Made by a program: the position numbers and the translations under genes. Below are positions 15,135 through 23,906 of a stretch of DNA of 40,687 bases, piece after piece. Within the stretch, counting starts at the first letter, position 1. Each line of letters opens with the position of its first letter. The notes below the pieces were generated by a model, which worked only from the letters and a program-made list of their open reading frames with translations, did no database searches and was not told where the DNA came from. The stretch spans positions 1 through 40,687 of the forward strand of contig CAKUBN010000017.1 in NCBI GenBank assembly GCA_934643185.1, read 5' to 3'. Source of the stretch: an uncultured Eubacteriales bacterium. Its GTDB lineage: Bacteria > Bacillota > Clostridia > Oscillospirales > Acutalibacteraceae.

Positions 15135-16067
15135 TCAGTCAGCCTGTGCGAGCGGGGAAAGGTAGCGCTTCATCTCCTCAATAAGCCGCTCGGTCATTTC
15201 GCCGGGGACGATGTTTTTCTTTGTGAGGTATCCGATCTCCATGCGATTTTCGGCGTTTTGTCCGCCGAGGTCGAGCGGGACCGCCTTGTAGTCGCTGCCG
15301 TTCAGCTCTTCACAGATGATGCCGGAGCAGAGCGTGTAGCCGTTCAGCCCGACCATCAGGTTCAGCATCGTGGCGCGATCGGTCGCCTTGATCGTCCGCG
15401 GGTATTCGTTTGTGCTGAGAAGCTCCTCCGCAAAGTAAAAGGAGCTGCCGCTGCCCTGCTCAAACGCCAGCGCGGGATAATTGGTGAGCTCTTCGAGCGT
15501 CAGAGATTTACGACCTGCAAGCGGGTGCCCTTTCCAGAGGTAAACGTAGGCGGAACATTCGATCAGCTTGTGAAAAACGAGGTCGTTCGATTTTAAGAGC
15601 TTCAATAAGACCTTGCGGTTGAAATCGCACAGGTAGATCACGCCAATCTCACTGCGCATCAGGTTGACGTCTTCAATGACCTCGCGCGTTTTGGTTTCGC
15701 GTATCGCGAACTCGTAGCCGTTTGTGTCGAGCTTTTTTGCCGCTTCGACAAAGCTTTTGACGACGAACGAATAGTGCTGCGTGGAAATGCCGAACTTCTT
15801 TTTGACGCTGCCTTTTCCGCTGTATTTCCTTGTGAGCGTTTCGTACGGCGTGTAGACCTGCCGCGCGTAATTGATGAACTCCATGCCGTCGTTCGTCAGC
15901 GCCACGCCGTGCCCGCTGCGGTGAAAGATGGTGATGCCGATCTCCTTTTCGAGATTCTGTACCGCGCTCGTCAGCGACGGCTGCGCGATGTAAAGCGCTT
16001 CCGCCGCTTTGTTGAACGAGCCGGCGTCGGCGATCGTGATGACGTAATGCAGCTGTTGGATCGTCAT
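15135..16067 (-). CDS. LysR-family transcriptional regulator of the organosulfur operon
   Basis: The 310-residue protein has an N-terminal winged HTH (about 1-60: FNKAAEALYIAQPSLTSAVQNLEKEIG) and a C-terminal periplasmic-binding-protein-like effector domain (about 90-300). LysR regulators bind T-N11-A palindromes near -65 of their targets, and such a site stands before the M20 gene at 23929-23943. The gene is the last on the minus strand, 61 bases after the MalY gene, with AAGGAGG before its ATG. An inverted repeat (about 16105-16127) in that gap may weakly terminate or separate transcription. The effector is unknown; a sulfur compound such as O-acetylserine or cysteine is a guess from context. 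Confidence 0.9.
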   Translation of the reverse strand: MTIQQLHYVITIADAGSFNKAAEALYIAQPSLTSAVQNLEKEIGITIFHRSGHGVALTNDGMEFINYARQVYTPYETLTRKYSGKGSVKKKFGISTQHYSFVVKSFVEAAKKLDTNGYEFAIRETKTREVIEDVNLMRSEIGVIYLCDFNRKVLLKLLKSNDLVFHKLIECSAYVYLWKGHPLAGRKSLTLEELTNYPALAFEQGSGSSFYFAEELLSTNEYPRTIKATDRATMLNLMVGLNGYTLCSGIICEELNGSDYKAVPLDLGGQNAENRMEIGYLTKKNIVPGEMTERLIEEMKRYLSPLAQAD

Positions 16068-16128
16068 AAAAATGCCTCCTTAGAACAGCAAATAAACCTG
16101 ACCGTAAAACAGACAGGTTTTTTGGGGG

Positions 16129-17319
16129 TTATGGGTTTGATTTTTTGCGGGCGCTGACGGCGCTTTCGAGCTTTTGAAGCGCTGCGGTGAGCGTTTCGCG
16201 GCTGCACGCGATGTTGAGCCGCTGAAAGCGCTCGGAAAGCCCGGAGCCGCCGAACATACTGCCGCCGTCGAGCCAGAGCCCGGCTTCCTTTGTGATGAAA
16301 TCATCGAGCGCTTTGCCGGAAAGACCGAGCCCGCCGCAGTCGAGCCATACGAGATAGGTGCCGTCCGGCTCGACGAGTTTGATCTCGGGTATGTACTTTT
16401 CAAGATAATCGCGGAGAAAAATGAGGTTTTCTTCGATGTACCGTTTTACTTCGGCGAGCCACGGCGCGCCCTCGCGGTAGGCGGTTTTGCAGGCGAGGAG
16501 CCCCATGGCGTTCAGCTGCGAGTAGCCCGCCGCGTCGATTTGATGCTTGAATTTTCGGCGGAGCGTTTCGTTCGGAATGAAAATATTCGATACCTGCAGC
16601 CCGGCGAGATTGAAGGTTTTGCTCGGCGCGGTGCAGAGGATGAGCTGCTCTTTGAGCTTGCCGGAAAGCTGCATCGCGGAGGTGAAAGCGTGCCCGGGCC
16701 GTGCGAAATCGCAGTGAATCTCGTCCGACACGAGAATGACGTTGTGCTTTATGCAGAGCGCGGCGATTTTTCGCAGCTCCGACGACGCCCAGACGCGCCC
16801 GACAGGATTGTGGGGCGAGCACAGAAGCATGAGCTTTACGCGCTCGGCTTCGAGCTTCGCTTCGAGATCGGAGAAATCGACCGTGTAGCGATTGTTATGA
16901 TAGAGAAGCTCGTTTTCGACGACGCGGCGGTCGTTGTCGCGGATCACCTCGAAAAACGGGTAGTAGACCGGCGGCTGAATTAAAACGGCATCGTGCGGAT
17001 CTGTGAAGGCTTTTACCGCCATGGCGAGTGCGAAGACGACGCCCGGCGTTTTCACGAGCCAGCTTTCCTCGGGCGTCCAGCCGTGCTGCTGTGTGAACCA
17101 GTCGGCGACGACGTCAAAATAATCGCGCTTGGTTTCGGTGTATCCGAAAATGCCGTGCTGCGTGCGCGCGGCGAGTGCATCGATCACGGGCTGCGGGGCG
17201 CGGAAGTCCATGTCGGCGACCCAGAGCGGAAGCAGGTTTTCGGGGCGTCCGCGCTCGGCGGCGAAATCGTATTTTAAGCTGTCGGTGTTGTGCCGATCGA
17301 CGGTCATGTTCAGGTTCAT
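16129..17319 (-). CDS. PLP-dependent C-S beta-lyase, MalY/PatB family
   Basis: The 396-residue fold-type I aminotransferase-like protein has PLP lysine Lys234 in TAPSKTFNLAG, Asn171 in SPHNPVGRVW and Asp199 in VSDEIHCDF. The LPLWVADMDFRAP start is diagnostic of MalY/PatB cystathionine beta-lyases. These cleave cystathionine and cysteine S-conjugates to a thiol, pyruvate and ammonia. The start codon overlaps the stop of the preceding trans-sulfuration gene (ATGA), so the two are translationally coupled. Placed after an M20 hydrolase and an importer, it could release sulfur from imported cysteine conjugates. Confidence 0.9.
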   Translation of the reverse strand: MNLNMTVDRHNTDSLKYDFAAERGRPENLLPLWVADMDFRAPQPVIDALAARTQHGIFGYTETKRDYFDVVADWFTQQHGWTPEESWLVKTPGVVFALAMAVKAFTDPHDAVLIQPPVYYPFFEVIRDNDRRVVENELLYHNNRYTVDFSDLEAKLEAERVKLMLLCSPHNPVGRVWASSELRKIAALCIKHNVILVSDEIHCDFARPGHAFTSAMQLSGKLKEQLILCTAPSKTFNLAGLQVSNIFIPNETLRRKFKHQIDAAGYSQLNAMGLLACKTAYREGAPWLAEVKRYIEENLIFLRDYLEKYIPEIKLVEPDGTYLVWLDCGGLGLSGKALDDFITKEAGLWLDGGSMFGGSGLSERFQRLNIACSRETLTAALQKLESAVSARKKSNP

Positions 17320-18476
17320 GTGGTATTCTCCAATGCTTGTTTGAGGTCTTTGATGAGATCATCGGCGGATTCGATGCCGACGCTTAAGCGCAGCAGGGTA
17401 TCGGTGATACCGAGCTTTTTGCACTCCGATTCGCTCATCGCCGCGTGCGTCTGGGAGACGGGGTAGGTGATGAGCGAATCGACGCCGCCGAGGCTTTCGG
17501 CAAACGCGATAAGACGCGTGCTGAGCAGACAGCGGCGCGCCGTTTCCGCGCTGTCCGTGTAAAAGGAGATCATGCTGCCAAAGCCGCGCCCCTGCTTTTT
17601 CGAGATCGCATAGCCGGGGTCATCCGGAAGCCCGATGTAAAAAACGTCTTTGACGTGCGGCGCGGTTTTGAGCCAGCTTGCGATTTTTAGCGCGTTTTCC
17701 TGCTGGCGCTTCATGCGGATGGCGAGTGTTTTCAGCCCGCGCAGCGTGAGCCATGCTTCAAACGGGGCGATCGCACTGCCGATCGTTGTTGTGATGAGAC
17801 GCAGGCGCTCGGCGAGGGCGTCATCGCGCACACAGAGGAACCCGGCGAGGGAATCGTTGTGGCCGCCGATGAATTTTGTGCCGCTGTGGATCACGATGTC
17901 GGCACCGAGGTCGAGCGGATTTAAAAAATAGGGCGAGAGGAACGTGTTGTCCACGATCAGAAGCAGCCCGTGGCGGTGCGCGATCTCCGCCGCTCCGGCG
18001 ATGTCGGTGACGCGCATCATCGGGTTCGTTACGCTTTCGGTATAAACGGCTTTTAAGTGGTCGGGATTTGCGGTAATGGCCGCTTCAAGTGCGGCGAGAT
18101 CGGTCGTATCGGCAAAGCTGAACGTTATGCCGTTCTTTTCGTTGATCGTGCGGAACAGGCGGTTTGTGCCGCCGTAGAGATCTTCGCCGGAGAGAATGCG
18201 GTCGCCGGGGGAGAACAGCTCCATGCAGGCGGTGATCGCCGCCATGCCGTTTGTAAACGCAAGCGTCTGCGCGGCGTGCTCAAGCGAAGAGATTTGTTCC
18301 TCGAGCGCGGTGCGGGTGGGGTTGCTTTCGCGGGTGTAATCAAAAGCGCCGTATTTGCCGATGCGAGTGTGGGCGAATGTCGCGGATTGGTAGATCGGCA
18401 CGCTGATGGGGCGAATGTCGCTGTCGTTCAGAGAAATATCGCGGTGCAGACATCGCGTTTCAAGTTCGTATTCCAT
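17316..18476 (-). CDS. Cys/Met metabolism PLP enzyme (cystathionine gamma-synthase/lyase family)
   Basis: The 386-residue protein has PLP lysine Lys201 in HSGTKFIGGHND, phosphate-binding Tyr101-Gly102 and YTRESNPT (48-55), and Asp176 in IVDNTF. It belongs to the MetB/MetC/MGL family; sequence alone does not separate synthase, gamma-lyase or methionine-gamma-lyase activity. Start 18476 is taken because AAAGGAG is 8 bases away; a second ATG at 18482 lies only 2 bases from it. It follows the nitroreductase gene by 20 bases. RidA, encoded at 6 kb, handles the imine products that such enzymes release. Confidence 0.9.
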   Translation of the reverse strand: MEYELETRCLHRDISLNDSDIRPISVPIYQSATFAHTRIGKYGAFDYTRESNPTRTALEEQISSLEHAAQTLAFTNGMAAITACMELFSPGDRILSGEDLYGGTNRLFRTINEKNGITFSFADTTDLAALEAAITANPDHLKAVYTESVTNPMMRVTDIAGAAEIAHRHGLLLIVDNTFLSPYFLNPLDLGADIVIHSGTKFIGGHNDSLAGFLCVRDDALAERLRLITTTIGSAIAPFEAWLTLRGLKTLAIRMKRQQENALKIASWLKTAPHVKDVFYIGLPDDPGYAISKKQGRGFGSMISFYTDSAETARRCLLSTRLIAFAESLGGVDSLITYPVSQTHAAMSESECKKLGITDTLLRLSVGIESADDLIKDLKQALENTT

Positions 18477-18496
18477 AGTCATGGCTCCTTTTGCGG

Positions 18497-19378
18497 TCAA
18501 TCGCGGTGCAGAATGGTGGTTTTGACATCGGGGCGCAGCGGCGGATAGGGCGTTTGGTCGCCGTAGCCGACATCGACATAGGTGACGAGCCGCACTTCCT
18601 CGGGGACGTGGAAGGTGCTTTTTAAACGGTCGACGAATTCCTGATTCGGGAAGGTCAGCCACACGCCTTCAAGCCCTGCCGCGTGTGCCGCGAGGACGAT
18701 ATTCTGCCCGGCGGCACCGGCATCGAGCAGGCGGTTTCGGAGAGGCGTAAAGCAGTTGGCGCGGTAGCAGCGCATATCCTGGCAGATGACGAGGTGGATC
18801 GGTCCGCCCGGGACATCGCTGCCCTTAAACAAGCCGGGGTGGTCCTTTTCTTTGACGACCAGATAGCGTATGGACTGGACGTTGCAGCCGTGCGCCGCCC
18901 AAAGACCGGCTTCGAGCACTTTATCGAGAATTTCGTCGGGGACATCTTTATCTTTGAATTCGCGTACCGAGCGGCGTTCCTTTACGATGGTGAAGAATGC
19001 GTCTTCCATTTCCTTCGTGACGGTGTGCGGCTTGTAGGGCGTGAGGTCTACGTCTTCGCCCTTTGTGAGCTTTTCGGCGGCGCTGATTAAAAAGCTTGCG
19101 TATTTGTACTCGGGCGCATCGGTCGGCAGGCCGCGCTTGCGCCAGATCTCAAGCAGGTGCTTTGTGGTGTTTGCCTGCGTTTCGCTGAGCGTTTTGTGAC
19201 GGTACGCCGCCTGATATACCTGAATCTCGAGCGTATGATGGCTCCGTTCGCGGACTCTGGCGCGGAACTCGACTTCGTCCATATGAAGCAGCGCTTCGTC
19301 GGAAAAGCTCATGTTTTCACTCCACAATCTGCGGACCTCTTCTTTCGGGTAATAATCTATGCTGGTATCTCTGAACAT
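18497..19378 (-). CDS. Nitroreductase-family flavoprotein with N-terminal extension
   Basis: In this 293-residue protein, residues about 130-290 are a nitroreductase fold (IVKERRSVREFKDKDVPDEILDKVLEAG, then a GxEGVWLTFP-type segment), which binds FMN. Residues 1-125 are an extra charged, helix-rich region (RERSHHTLEIQVYQAAYRHKTL) that I do not recognise. Such enzymes reduce nitro groups, quinones, enones or disulfide-like substrates using NAD(P)H. Here it lies between the importer ATPase and the trans-sulfuration gene in a single run of genes, so it may act on the imported compound. AAGGAG precedes the ATG. Confidence 0.82.
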   Translation of the reverse strand: MFRDTSIDYYPKEEVRRLWSENMSFSDEALLHMDEVEFRARVRERSHHTLEIQVYQAAYRHKTLSETQANTTKHLLEIWRKRGLPTDAPEYKYASFLISAAEKLTKGEDVDLTPYKPHTVTKEMEDAFFTIVKERRSVREFKDKDVPDEILDKVLEAGLWAAHGCNVQSIRYLVVKEKDHPGLFKGSDVPGGPIHLVICQDMRCYRANCFTPLRNRLLDAGAAGQNIVLAAHAAGLEGVWLTFPNQEFVDRLKSTFHVPEEVRLVTYVDVGYGDQTPYPPLRPDVKTTILHRD

Positions 19379-19392
19379 AATGCATCTCCTTT

Positions 19393-20172
19393 TTAGATGT
19401 AGTATTCGAGGTCGTCCTTGCGGCTGCCCGTTGTGATGTCGGTCATGATCTGCGCGGCGGTGTGCGTGAGGTAGGCGTCGTCGCGGTTGCGCGGGTGAGG
19501 AAGGGCGATCTTATATTCCTGCTGAATTTTGCCGGGGCGCGGCGTGAGCAGGATCACGCGGTCGGCGAGGTAGACGGCTTCGTTCAGGTCGTGTGTGATG
19601 AATAAAAGCGTCTTTTTTTCGTCCTGCCGCAGGCGAATGAGCTCGTCTTGTAAGGTGCAGCGCGTCAGATGGTCGACCGCGCTGAATGGCTCGTCCATTA
19701 AGATCACCTTCGGGTTCATCACGAGCGCACGGGCAATGCCGGCGCGCTGCCGCATGCCGCCCGAAAGCTGGGACGGGTATTTGTTCTCGAAGCCCGAGAG
19801 GTTCATGAGCTTGATGTATTTTTGCAGCCGCTCCTCCTGCTCCGTTTTCGGAACCTTGGAGACCTCCATGCCGAACGCGATGTTTCGCTTGATCGTGCGC
19901 CACGGAAAGAGCGAGGCGTCCTGAAAGACGACGCCGATGTCGCGGCTTGTGCCCGTGACGGGGAGGCCGTCGAGGAGAATTTCGCCGGAAGAGCGGTCGA
20001 GCAGCCCGGCGACGATCTCGAGCAGGGTGCTTTTGCCGCAGCCGGAGGGACCGACGATGCAGACGAACTCGCCGTCTTGAATTTTGAGGCTGATGTTTTC
20101 GAGCGCGTTGGTCTGCTCGCCGTCGCTGTTTGTGTAGGTTTTATACAGGTTTTTGACTTCAATGGTCGGCAT
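19393..20172 (-). CDS. ABC transporter ATP-binding protein, nitrate/sulfonate/taurine type (SsuB/TauB-like)
   Basis: The 259-residue protein has Walker A GPSGCGKST (41-49), Q-loop VVFQDASLFPW, signature LSGGMRQR (136-143), Walker B VILMDEP (156-162) and ITHDLNEAVYLADRV. The FPWRT and HDLNEA patterns are typical of the NitT/TauT/SsuB group. It energises the permease encoded at 21221 and is fed by the lipoprotein at 20190. GGGAGGG lies before the ATG, and the gap to the binding-protein gene is 17 bases. Confidence 0.92.
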   Translation of the reverse strand: MPTIEVKNLYKTYTNSDGEQTNALENISLKIQDGEFVCIVGPSGCGKSTLLEIVAGLLDRSSGEILLDGLPVTGTSRDIGVVFQDASLFPWRTIKRNIAFGMEVSKVPKTEQEERLQKYIKLMNLSGFENKYPSQLSGGMRQRAGIARALVMNPKVILMDEPFSAVDHLTRCTLQDELIRLRQDEKKTLLFITHDLNEAVYLADRVILLTPRPGKIQQEYKIALPHPRNRDDAYLTHTAAQIMTDITTGSRKDDLEYYI

Positions 20173-20189
20173 TGTGATCCCTCCCGTGA

Positions 20190-21215
20190 TTATTTTGCCA
20201 GAGGATCGCTCATGTTGAGCTCTTTTGCCGCTTCTTCGGCGAACGAGTTGTCGATGATCTTGCTGAGGTCGTCGATTTTATCCTCTTGCCATCCGTAATC
20301 GACCAGAATGTCGAGCGTGGTTTCGACGCGGTCGGTCGGGATTACGGGGTAATCGAGCCAGACGTCGATTTCGGATTCGACAGCGTCGCGCATGACGTCT
20401 TCGGTGACGTTCATCTCTTTCGCCGCCCAGGTGATGAATTCGTCGAAATACTCATTTTTGACGAGCTCGTGCACTTTGTAGTACGCCGTGAGGAACTTCT
20501 GGAGCTTTTCGGGATTTTCTTTGATGAATTTATCCGAGGCGATGATCGTGCCGGTGTAGTAATCGGGAATATAGTCCCATGCGCGGCCGAGCACGTGACC
20601 GATGCCCTCGGCTTTTGCGAGCGAGGCGTAGGGGTTGTGAATGATCGTTGCATCGACCTCGCCGGAGGTGAGGGTGGCGTATGTCGCCTGATACGCGCCG
20701 TTTGCGATGAGCGTGACGTCATCTTCGGAAATGCCTGCCGACTCGAGCATTTTGAGGACGGAAAGTCTCATGCCGCCGGTGGTGCCCGCCGTGCCGATCG
20801 TTTTGCCCTTGAGGTCGGAGAGATCCTTGACATCGTTATTTGCGATGAGCCAGTAGCAGCCCGAATAACGCCACATATTGCCGACGAGCTTTGCGGGCAC
20901 GCCGTTATAGATGGCGGGAATGTAGGTGCTGGGGTCGCCGTCGGCGACGTCAATCTCATCGCGAGAGATCATGGAGAGCGTGTTGGAACCGCTTGACGCC
21001 TGTACGTTTTCAAACTTGATGCCCTCGGCCTCGTAGAGACCCTTATAAATCGCAAAATTGTTGACCGCGCCGGTCATGCCGGTCGTGAAGCAGGAACGGA
21101 TGGTGATGAGATCGTCTGCTTCATCGGTTGCATTTGCGGAGCTGCACCCGGAAAGCGCAGCAGAGGTAAACAGGGTTGTAAGTGCGAGCAAAATTGCAAT
21201 GATTTTCTTTTTCAT
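20190..21215 (-). CDS. Substrate-binding lipoprotein of the ABC importer (SsuA/NMT1-like)
   Basis: The 341-residue protein has a signal ending LSGC (Cys24), so it is a lipid-anchored receptor. The domain SSGSNTLSMISRDEIDVADGDP and LKGKTIGTAGTTGG is typical of the NMT1/SsuA family of nitrate, sulfonate, taurine and thiamine-precursor binders. ATG21215 lies 5 bases after the permease stop, with GGAGAAAGG inside the permease's last codons. The ligand is unknown; adjacent sulfur enzymes point to an organosulfur compound. Confidence 0.9.
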   Translation of the reverse strand: MKKKIIAILLALTTLFTSAALSGCSSANATDEADDLITIRSCFTTGMTGAVNNFAIYKGLYEAEGIKFENVQASSGSNTLSMISRDEIDVADGDPSTYIPAIYNGVPAKLVGNMWRYSGCYWLIANNDVKDLSDLKGKTIGTAGTTGGMRLSVLKMLESAGISEDDVTLIANGAYQATYATLTSGEVDATIIHNPYASLAKAEGIGHVLGRAWDYIPDYYTGTIIASDKFIKENPEKLQKFLTAYYKVHELVKNEYFDEFITWAAKEMNVTEDVMRDAVESEIDVWLDYPVIPTDRVETTLDILVDYGWQEDKIDDLSKIIDNSFAEEAAKELNMSDPLAK

Positions 21216-21220
21216 GAATT

Positions 21221-22006
21221 TCAAACCTTTCTCCATTTATGGCAGAAGATGTACTCGATGCCGGCGATGGACCGGACGAAGAACACCGAAATGAGCGTGA
21301 CTAAAATGATGATGAAAAACACCTTGGCGGTGGCGAGGTTGTTCTGTGCCTGACTCAGCAGGAAGCCGAGACCTTCGCGTGCCGACTGCATCTCCGAAAA
21401 CACCACGCCGGTGAGCGCGGTCGCTGCCGAAAGGCGCAGACCGTTGAAAATGGACGGGAGTGCCGCGGGGATCATGACCTTGAAGACGAGCTGGGCTCTT
21501 GACGCTTCGAATACTTTGGCGACCTTGATATATTCGGCTTTGCACTGCTTTGCGCCGGTCACGGTGTTGTAAAGGATCGTGAAGACGCCGAACAGGAAGA
21601 TGAGGACGACCTTAGACGTGAAGCCGATGCCGAACCAGAGAATCAAAAGCGGCAAAATCGCCGTTTTCGGGATCGCCATGATCGCCGAGCAGAAAACGCT
21701 CATGTATTTTTCGAGCGGGGGAAACAGCACCCAGAAAAGCCCGAGCACGATGCCGGTGACGGCGGCTAAGGCGTAGCCGGCGAGGACTTCCTTTAATGTG
21801 ACGAGCAGGTGCGGCAGGAGCGTGCCGTCGACGATCATGGTAAAGCCGCTTTCTACGATGTCGGTCGGGGAGGCGAGGAAAACGCGGCTGATGGAGCCGT
21901 TTGTGACGGAGACCTGCATCCAGATGAGCAGCGCCGCGACGGTGAGAATCTGCAAAGCGGTGATGACCGTAAAGGCGGGCGCTTTAGATTTCTTCTTTTG
22001 TGCCAT
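21221..22006 (-). CDS. ABC importer permease, nitrate/sulfonate/taurine type (SsuC/TauC-like)
   Basis: The 261-residue protein has about six membrane helices. Its EAA loop is KVFEASRAQLVFKVMIPAALPSIFNGLRLS (seen at about 172-201), the coupling helix that contacts the ATPase. The overall length and SPTDIVESG near the N-terminus fit the SsuC/TauC/NrtB family. It overlaps the ATC-hydrolase-like gene by 23 bases, with GGGAGG inside that gene as its ribosome site. Confidence 0.92.
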   Translation of the reverse strand: MAQKKKSKAPAFTVITALQILTVAALLIWMQVSVTNGSISRVFLASPTDIVESGFTMIVDGTLLPHLLVTLKEVLAGYALAAVTGIVLGLFWVLFPPLEKYMSVFCSAIMAIPKTAILPLLILWFGIGFTSKVVLIFLFGVFTILYNTVTGAKQCKAEYIKVAKVFEASRAQLVFKVMIPAALPSIFNGLRLSAATALTGVVFSEMQSAREGLGFLLSQAQNNLATAKVFFIIILVTLISVFFVRSIAGIEYIFCHKWRKV

Positions 22007-22529
22007 AGGTGAACCTCCCGTTCTTTACGTCGTCGCTTTCAAAATATTCGCGCTCGCAGCTTGTGCCGGCGGTGATGACGTTTTGTGTGATGCGATGGGA
22101 CAGGTGACGCGTGAAGTTTTCGATCGTCGTGGTATCGATGACGTCGCAGTAGAGCGTGGCGAACTCGGAAAACCACGGATAATCCTTGATGTAGCCGCGC
22201 CAGACCTCGGCATAGGGACAGTGATCTGCGCCCCATTGCGGGATCCAGCCGCAGAACGGAAGGTCGAGAACCTGCCGGAAGTTTTCGCGGCTTTCGGTCG
22301 GCAGCCCGCGCTTTGCGGCTTTCTCACGGAGGATGTCCGAGCGGTCGACCGCTTGCTCGAAAATCGTTTTTTGTACGAGTTCTTTGGCTTTGTCGTGACC
22401 GAATGCATCGTAAAGCGTTTTGACGAAATGAAAGTAGAGCATCGCAAACTGCCTTGCGGCGAGACGGATCTGGTCGACCATCAGGGCACGGTCGACGGTG
22501 CCTTCGATTTTATAAGCTTCTTTTCCCAT
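21984..22529 (-). CDS. L-2-amino-thiazoline-4-carboxylate hydrolase-like protein
   Basis: This 181-residue protein carries the cysteine-rich core of the ATC_hydrolase family (PF14196): CPYAEVW (Cys104, Glu108), LYCDVIDTTTIENF (Cys128, Asp132) and GTSCERE (Cys158). The namesake Pseudomonas enzyme opens 2-aminothiazoline-4-carboxylate to N-carbamoyl-cysteine, which an amidohydrolase then converts to cysteine. Most Clostridial members are unproven. Its neighbour one base upstream is an M20 amidohydrolase, fitting that two-step logic. It starts at ATG22529 behind GAAGGA and overlaps the permease gene at its end. Confidence 0.75.
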   Translation of the reverse strand: MGKEAYKIEGTVDRALMVDQIRLAARQFAMLYFHFVKTLYDAFGHDKAKELVQKTIFEQAVDRSDILREKAAKRGLPTESRENFRQVLDLPFCGWIPQWGADHCPYAEVWRGYIKDYPWFSEFATLYCDVIDTTTIENFTRHLSHRITQNVITAGTSCEREYFESDDVKNGRFTYGTKEEI

Positions 22530-22530
22530 T

Positions 22531-23844
22531 TTATCCTTCTTCTACCGAGCGGAACTGATCCAGAAACTCGATATACTCCTCCTTGTTTTGAAATACCGGC
22601 TTGTACGCCTGCTTGATCTTTTTTCCGAGCGCGGCGCCGTTTCGCAGCAGGCGGTAGGCGCTTAAAGCAAAGAGCTTTGCCGTGAGAACGTACGCCTCTT
22701 CTTCATCGTCAACCGAAAAATCCGTCTGGTGCAGTCCGCCGGATACGCCGCCGGTGTGGAAGGTCAGCACCGGCAGAAGATGCTGCACGTCGCCGACATC
22801 GGTGGAGCCGCCGCCGTGGGACGCGGGCGAAAGGATCTTCGGCTCTTTGCCGGCGGCTTCGGCGATGATCTCGATGAGCTCGTCCGGGAAGCTCTGCCCG
22901 ATCGACGGCAGGTAGCCCGGTGCGGTCTCGATGCGGTACCCGGCGCCGAGCGCGTATGCGCCGGCTTTGAAGGAGCGGTCGGTCTTTCGGGCGGCGTCGA
23001 GGATCGCGTCGTTTGTTTTGGCGCGGACGAGCGTTTCGAGCACGGCTTCTTCGGGCGTGACGTTGACAAGGTCGCCGCCTTTTGTCAGGATCGGGTGGAC
23101 GCGTACGCAGTCTTCGTCGCGGAACGTTTTGTTATTGAACGCGAGTGCCTGCAAGCCGAGCGCAGCGGCATCTAAGGCGTTTATGCCCTTGTGCGGTGCG
23201 CCGACGGCGTGAGAGGCTTTGCCCTTGATGCGAATGACCTTGGCGACGAAGCCGTTGCTGCTGCCGCTGCCAACGCTGAGCCCGTCGGGCGAAATGTGAT
23301 GCGCGAGTGCGGCGTCGATGTCGTCGAATGCGCCTTCGCGGATGAGCTCGCATTTTCCGCCGCCGTAAGCGATCTTGCCCGAGGCGATGAGCTGATTTTT
23401 GAATTCGGCTTCGCCGTATTCTTCTGCCGGTGCGGCGAGAAACACGACCTGCCCGTCGAGCTCCTTGGCGATTTCGGGATCGGACAGGGCGAGCAGGGCA
23501 CCGACGACGCCGGCGAGCTGTGCGTGGTGACCGCAGCAGTGTGCGCCGCCCGTTTCGGGATTTGCGAATTTGTAAGCGGGGATTTTCAGTGCGTCGAGCT
23601 CGCCGATGAGCGCGAGCGAGAAATTGTCTTTTTTGTTTTCGTTGAGGTAACCCTTTGCACCGGTGATCGCAAGGTCGTCTTCAACATGGTTGAGGTGCTT
23701 AGTGAGGACATCTTTGAATTTTTCGCTTGTGCGGAACTCTTTATAGCCGAGCTCGGCGTGCGTGAAAATATCGTTTGCGAAGCAGATGATCGCATCGCGG
23801 TTTTGATCGATGATTTCCGAGATCCTTCTTTCTGCTGTGTTCAT
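22531..23844 (-). CDS. M20 family amidohydrolase/peptidase (AbgB-like, M20D)
   Basis: The 437-residue protein has metal-site sequences GELDALKIP (81-89), GGAHCCGHHAQ (99-109) and APAEEYGE (138-145, Glu141-Glu142), then a dimerisation domain containing ASHAVGAPHKGINALDAA and a final HTGGVSGGLHQTDF. M20D enzymes remove acyl or aminoacyl groups from amide-linked substrates. The usual CGHD is CGHH here, as in a subgroup of AbgB-like proteins. It is the promoter-proximal gene of a nine-gene run. Candidate substrates are N-acyl or N-carbamoyl cysteine derivatives; this is inference from neighbours. Confidence 0.9.
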   Translation of the reverse strand: MNTAERRISEIIDQNRDAIICFANDIFTHAELGYKEFRTSEKFKDVLTKHLNHVEDDLAITGAKGYLNENKKDNFSLALIGELDALKIPAYKFANPETGGAHCCGHHAQLAGVVGALLALSDPEIAKELDGQVVFLAAPAEEYGEAEFKNQLIASGKIAYGGGKCELIREGAFDDIDAALAHHISPDGLSVGSGSSNGFVAKVIRIKGKASHAVGAPHKGINALDAAALGLQALAFNNKTFRDEDCVRVHPILTKGGDLVNVTPEEAVLETLVRAKTNDAILDAARKTDRSFKAGAYALGAGYRIETAPGYLPSIGQSFPDELIEIIAEAAGKEPKILSPASHGGGSTDVGDVQHLLPVLTFHTGGVSGGLHQTDFSVDDEEEAYVLTAKLFALSAYRLLRNGAALGKKIKQAYKPVFQNKEEYIEFLDQFRSVEEG

Positions 23845-23876
23845 TTTTCATTCCTTCTTTTCCTTCGGTTTGTAAT

Positions 23877-23906
23877 ACTATAACACAGCCGGAAGAATTT
23901 GCCTAA
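23877..23906 (-). promoter_or_regulatory. Promoter of the organosulfur operon
   Basis: Minus-strand TATAGT (23877-23882) with an 18-base spacer to TTAGGC (23901-23906). The -35 is poor, as expected for a promoter that depends on an activator. It lies about 33 bases before the M20 start codon. Confidence 0.6.

Noticed and set aside
16105..16127. Strong terminator between the MalY gene and lysR
   Set aside because: ACCTG / CAGGT pairing is short and the minus-strand T-run is interrupted, so it may only reduce read-through. lysR is left as the probable last gene of the run.
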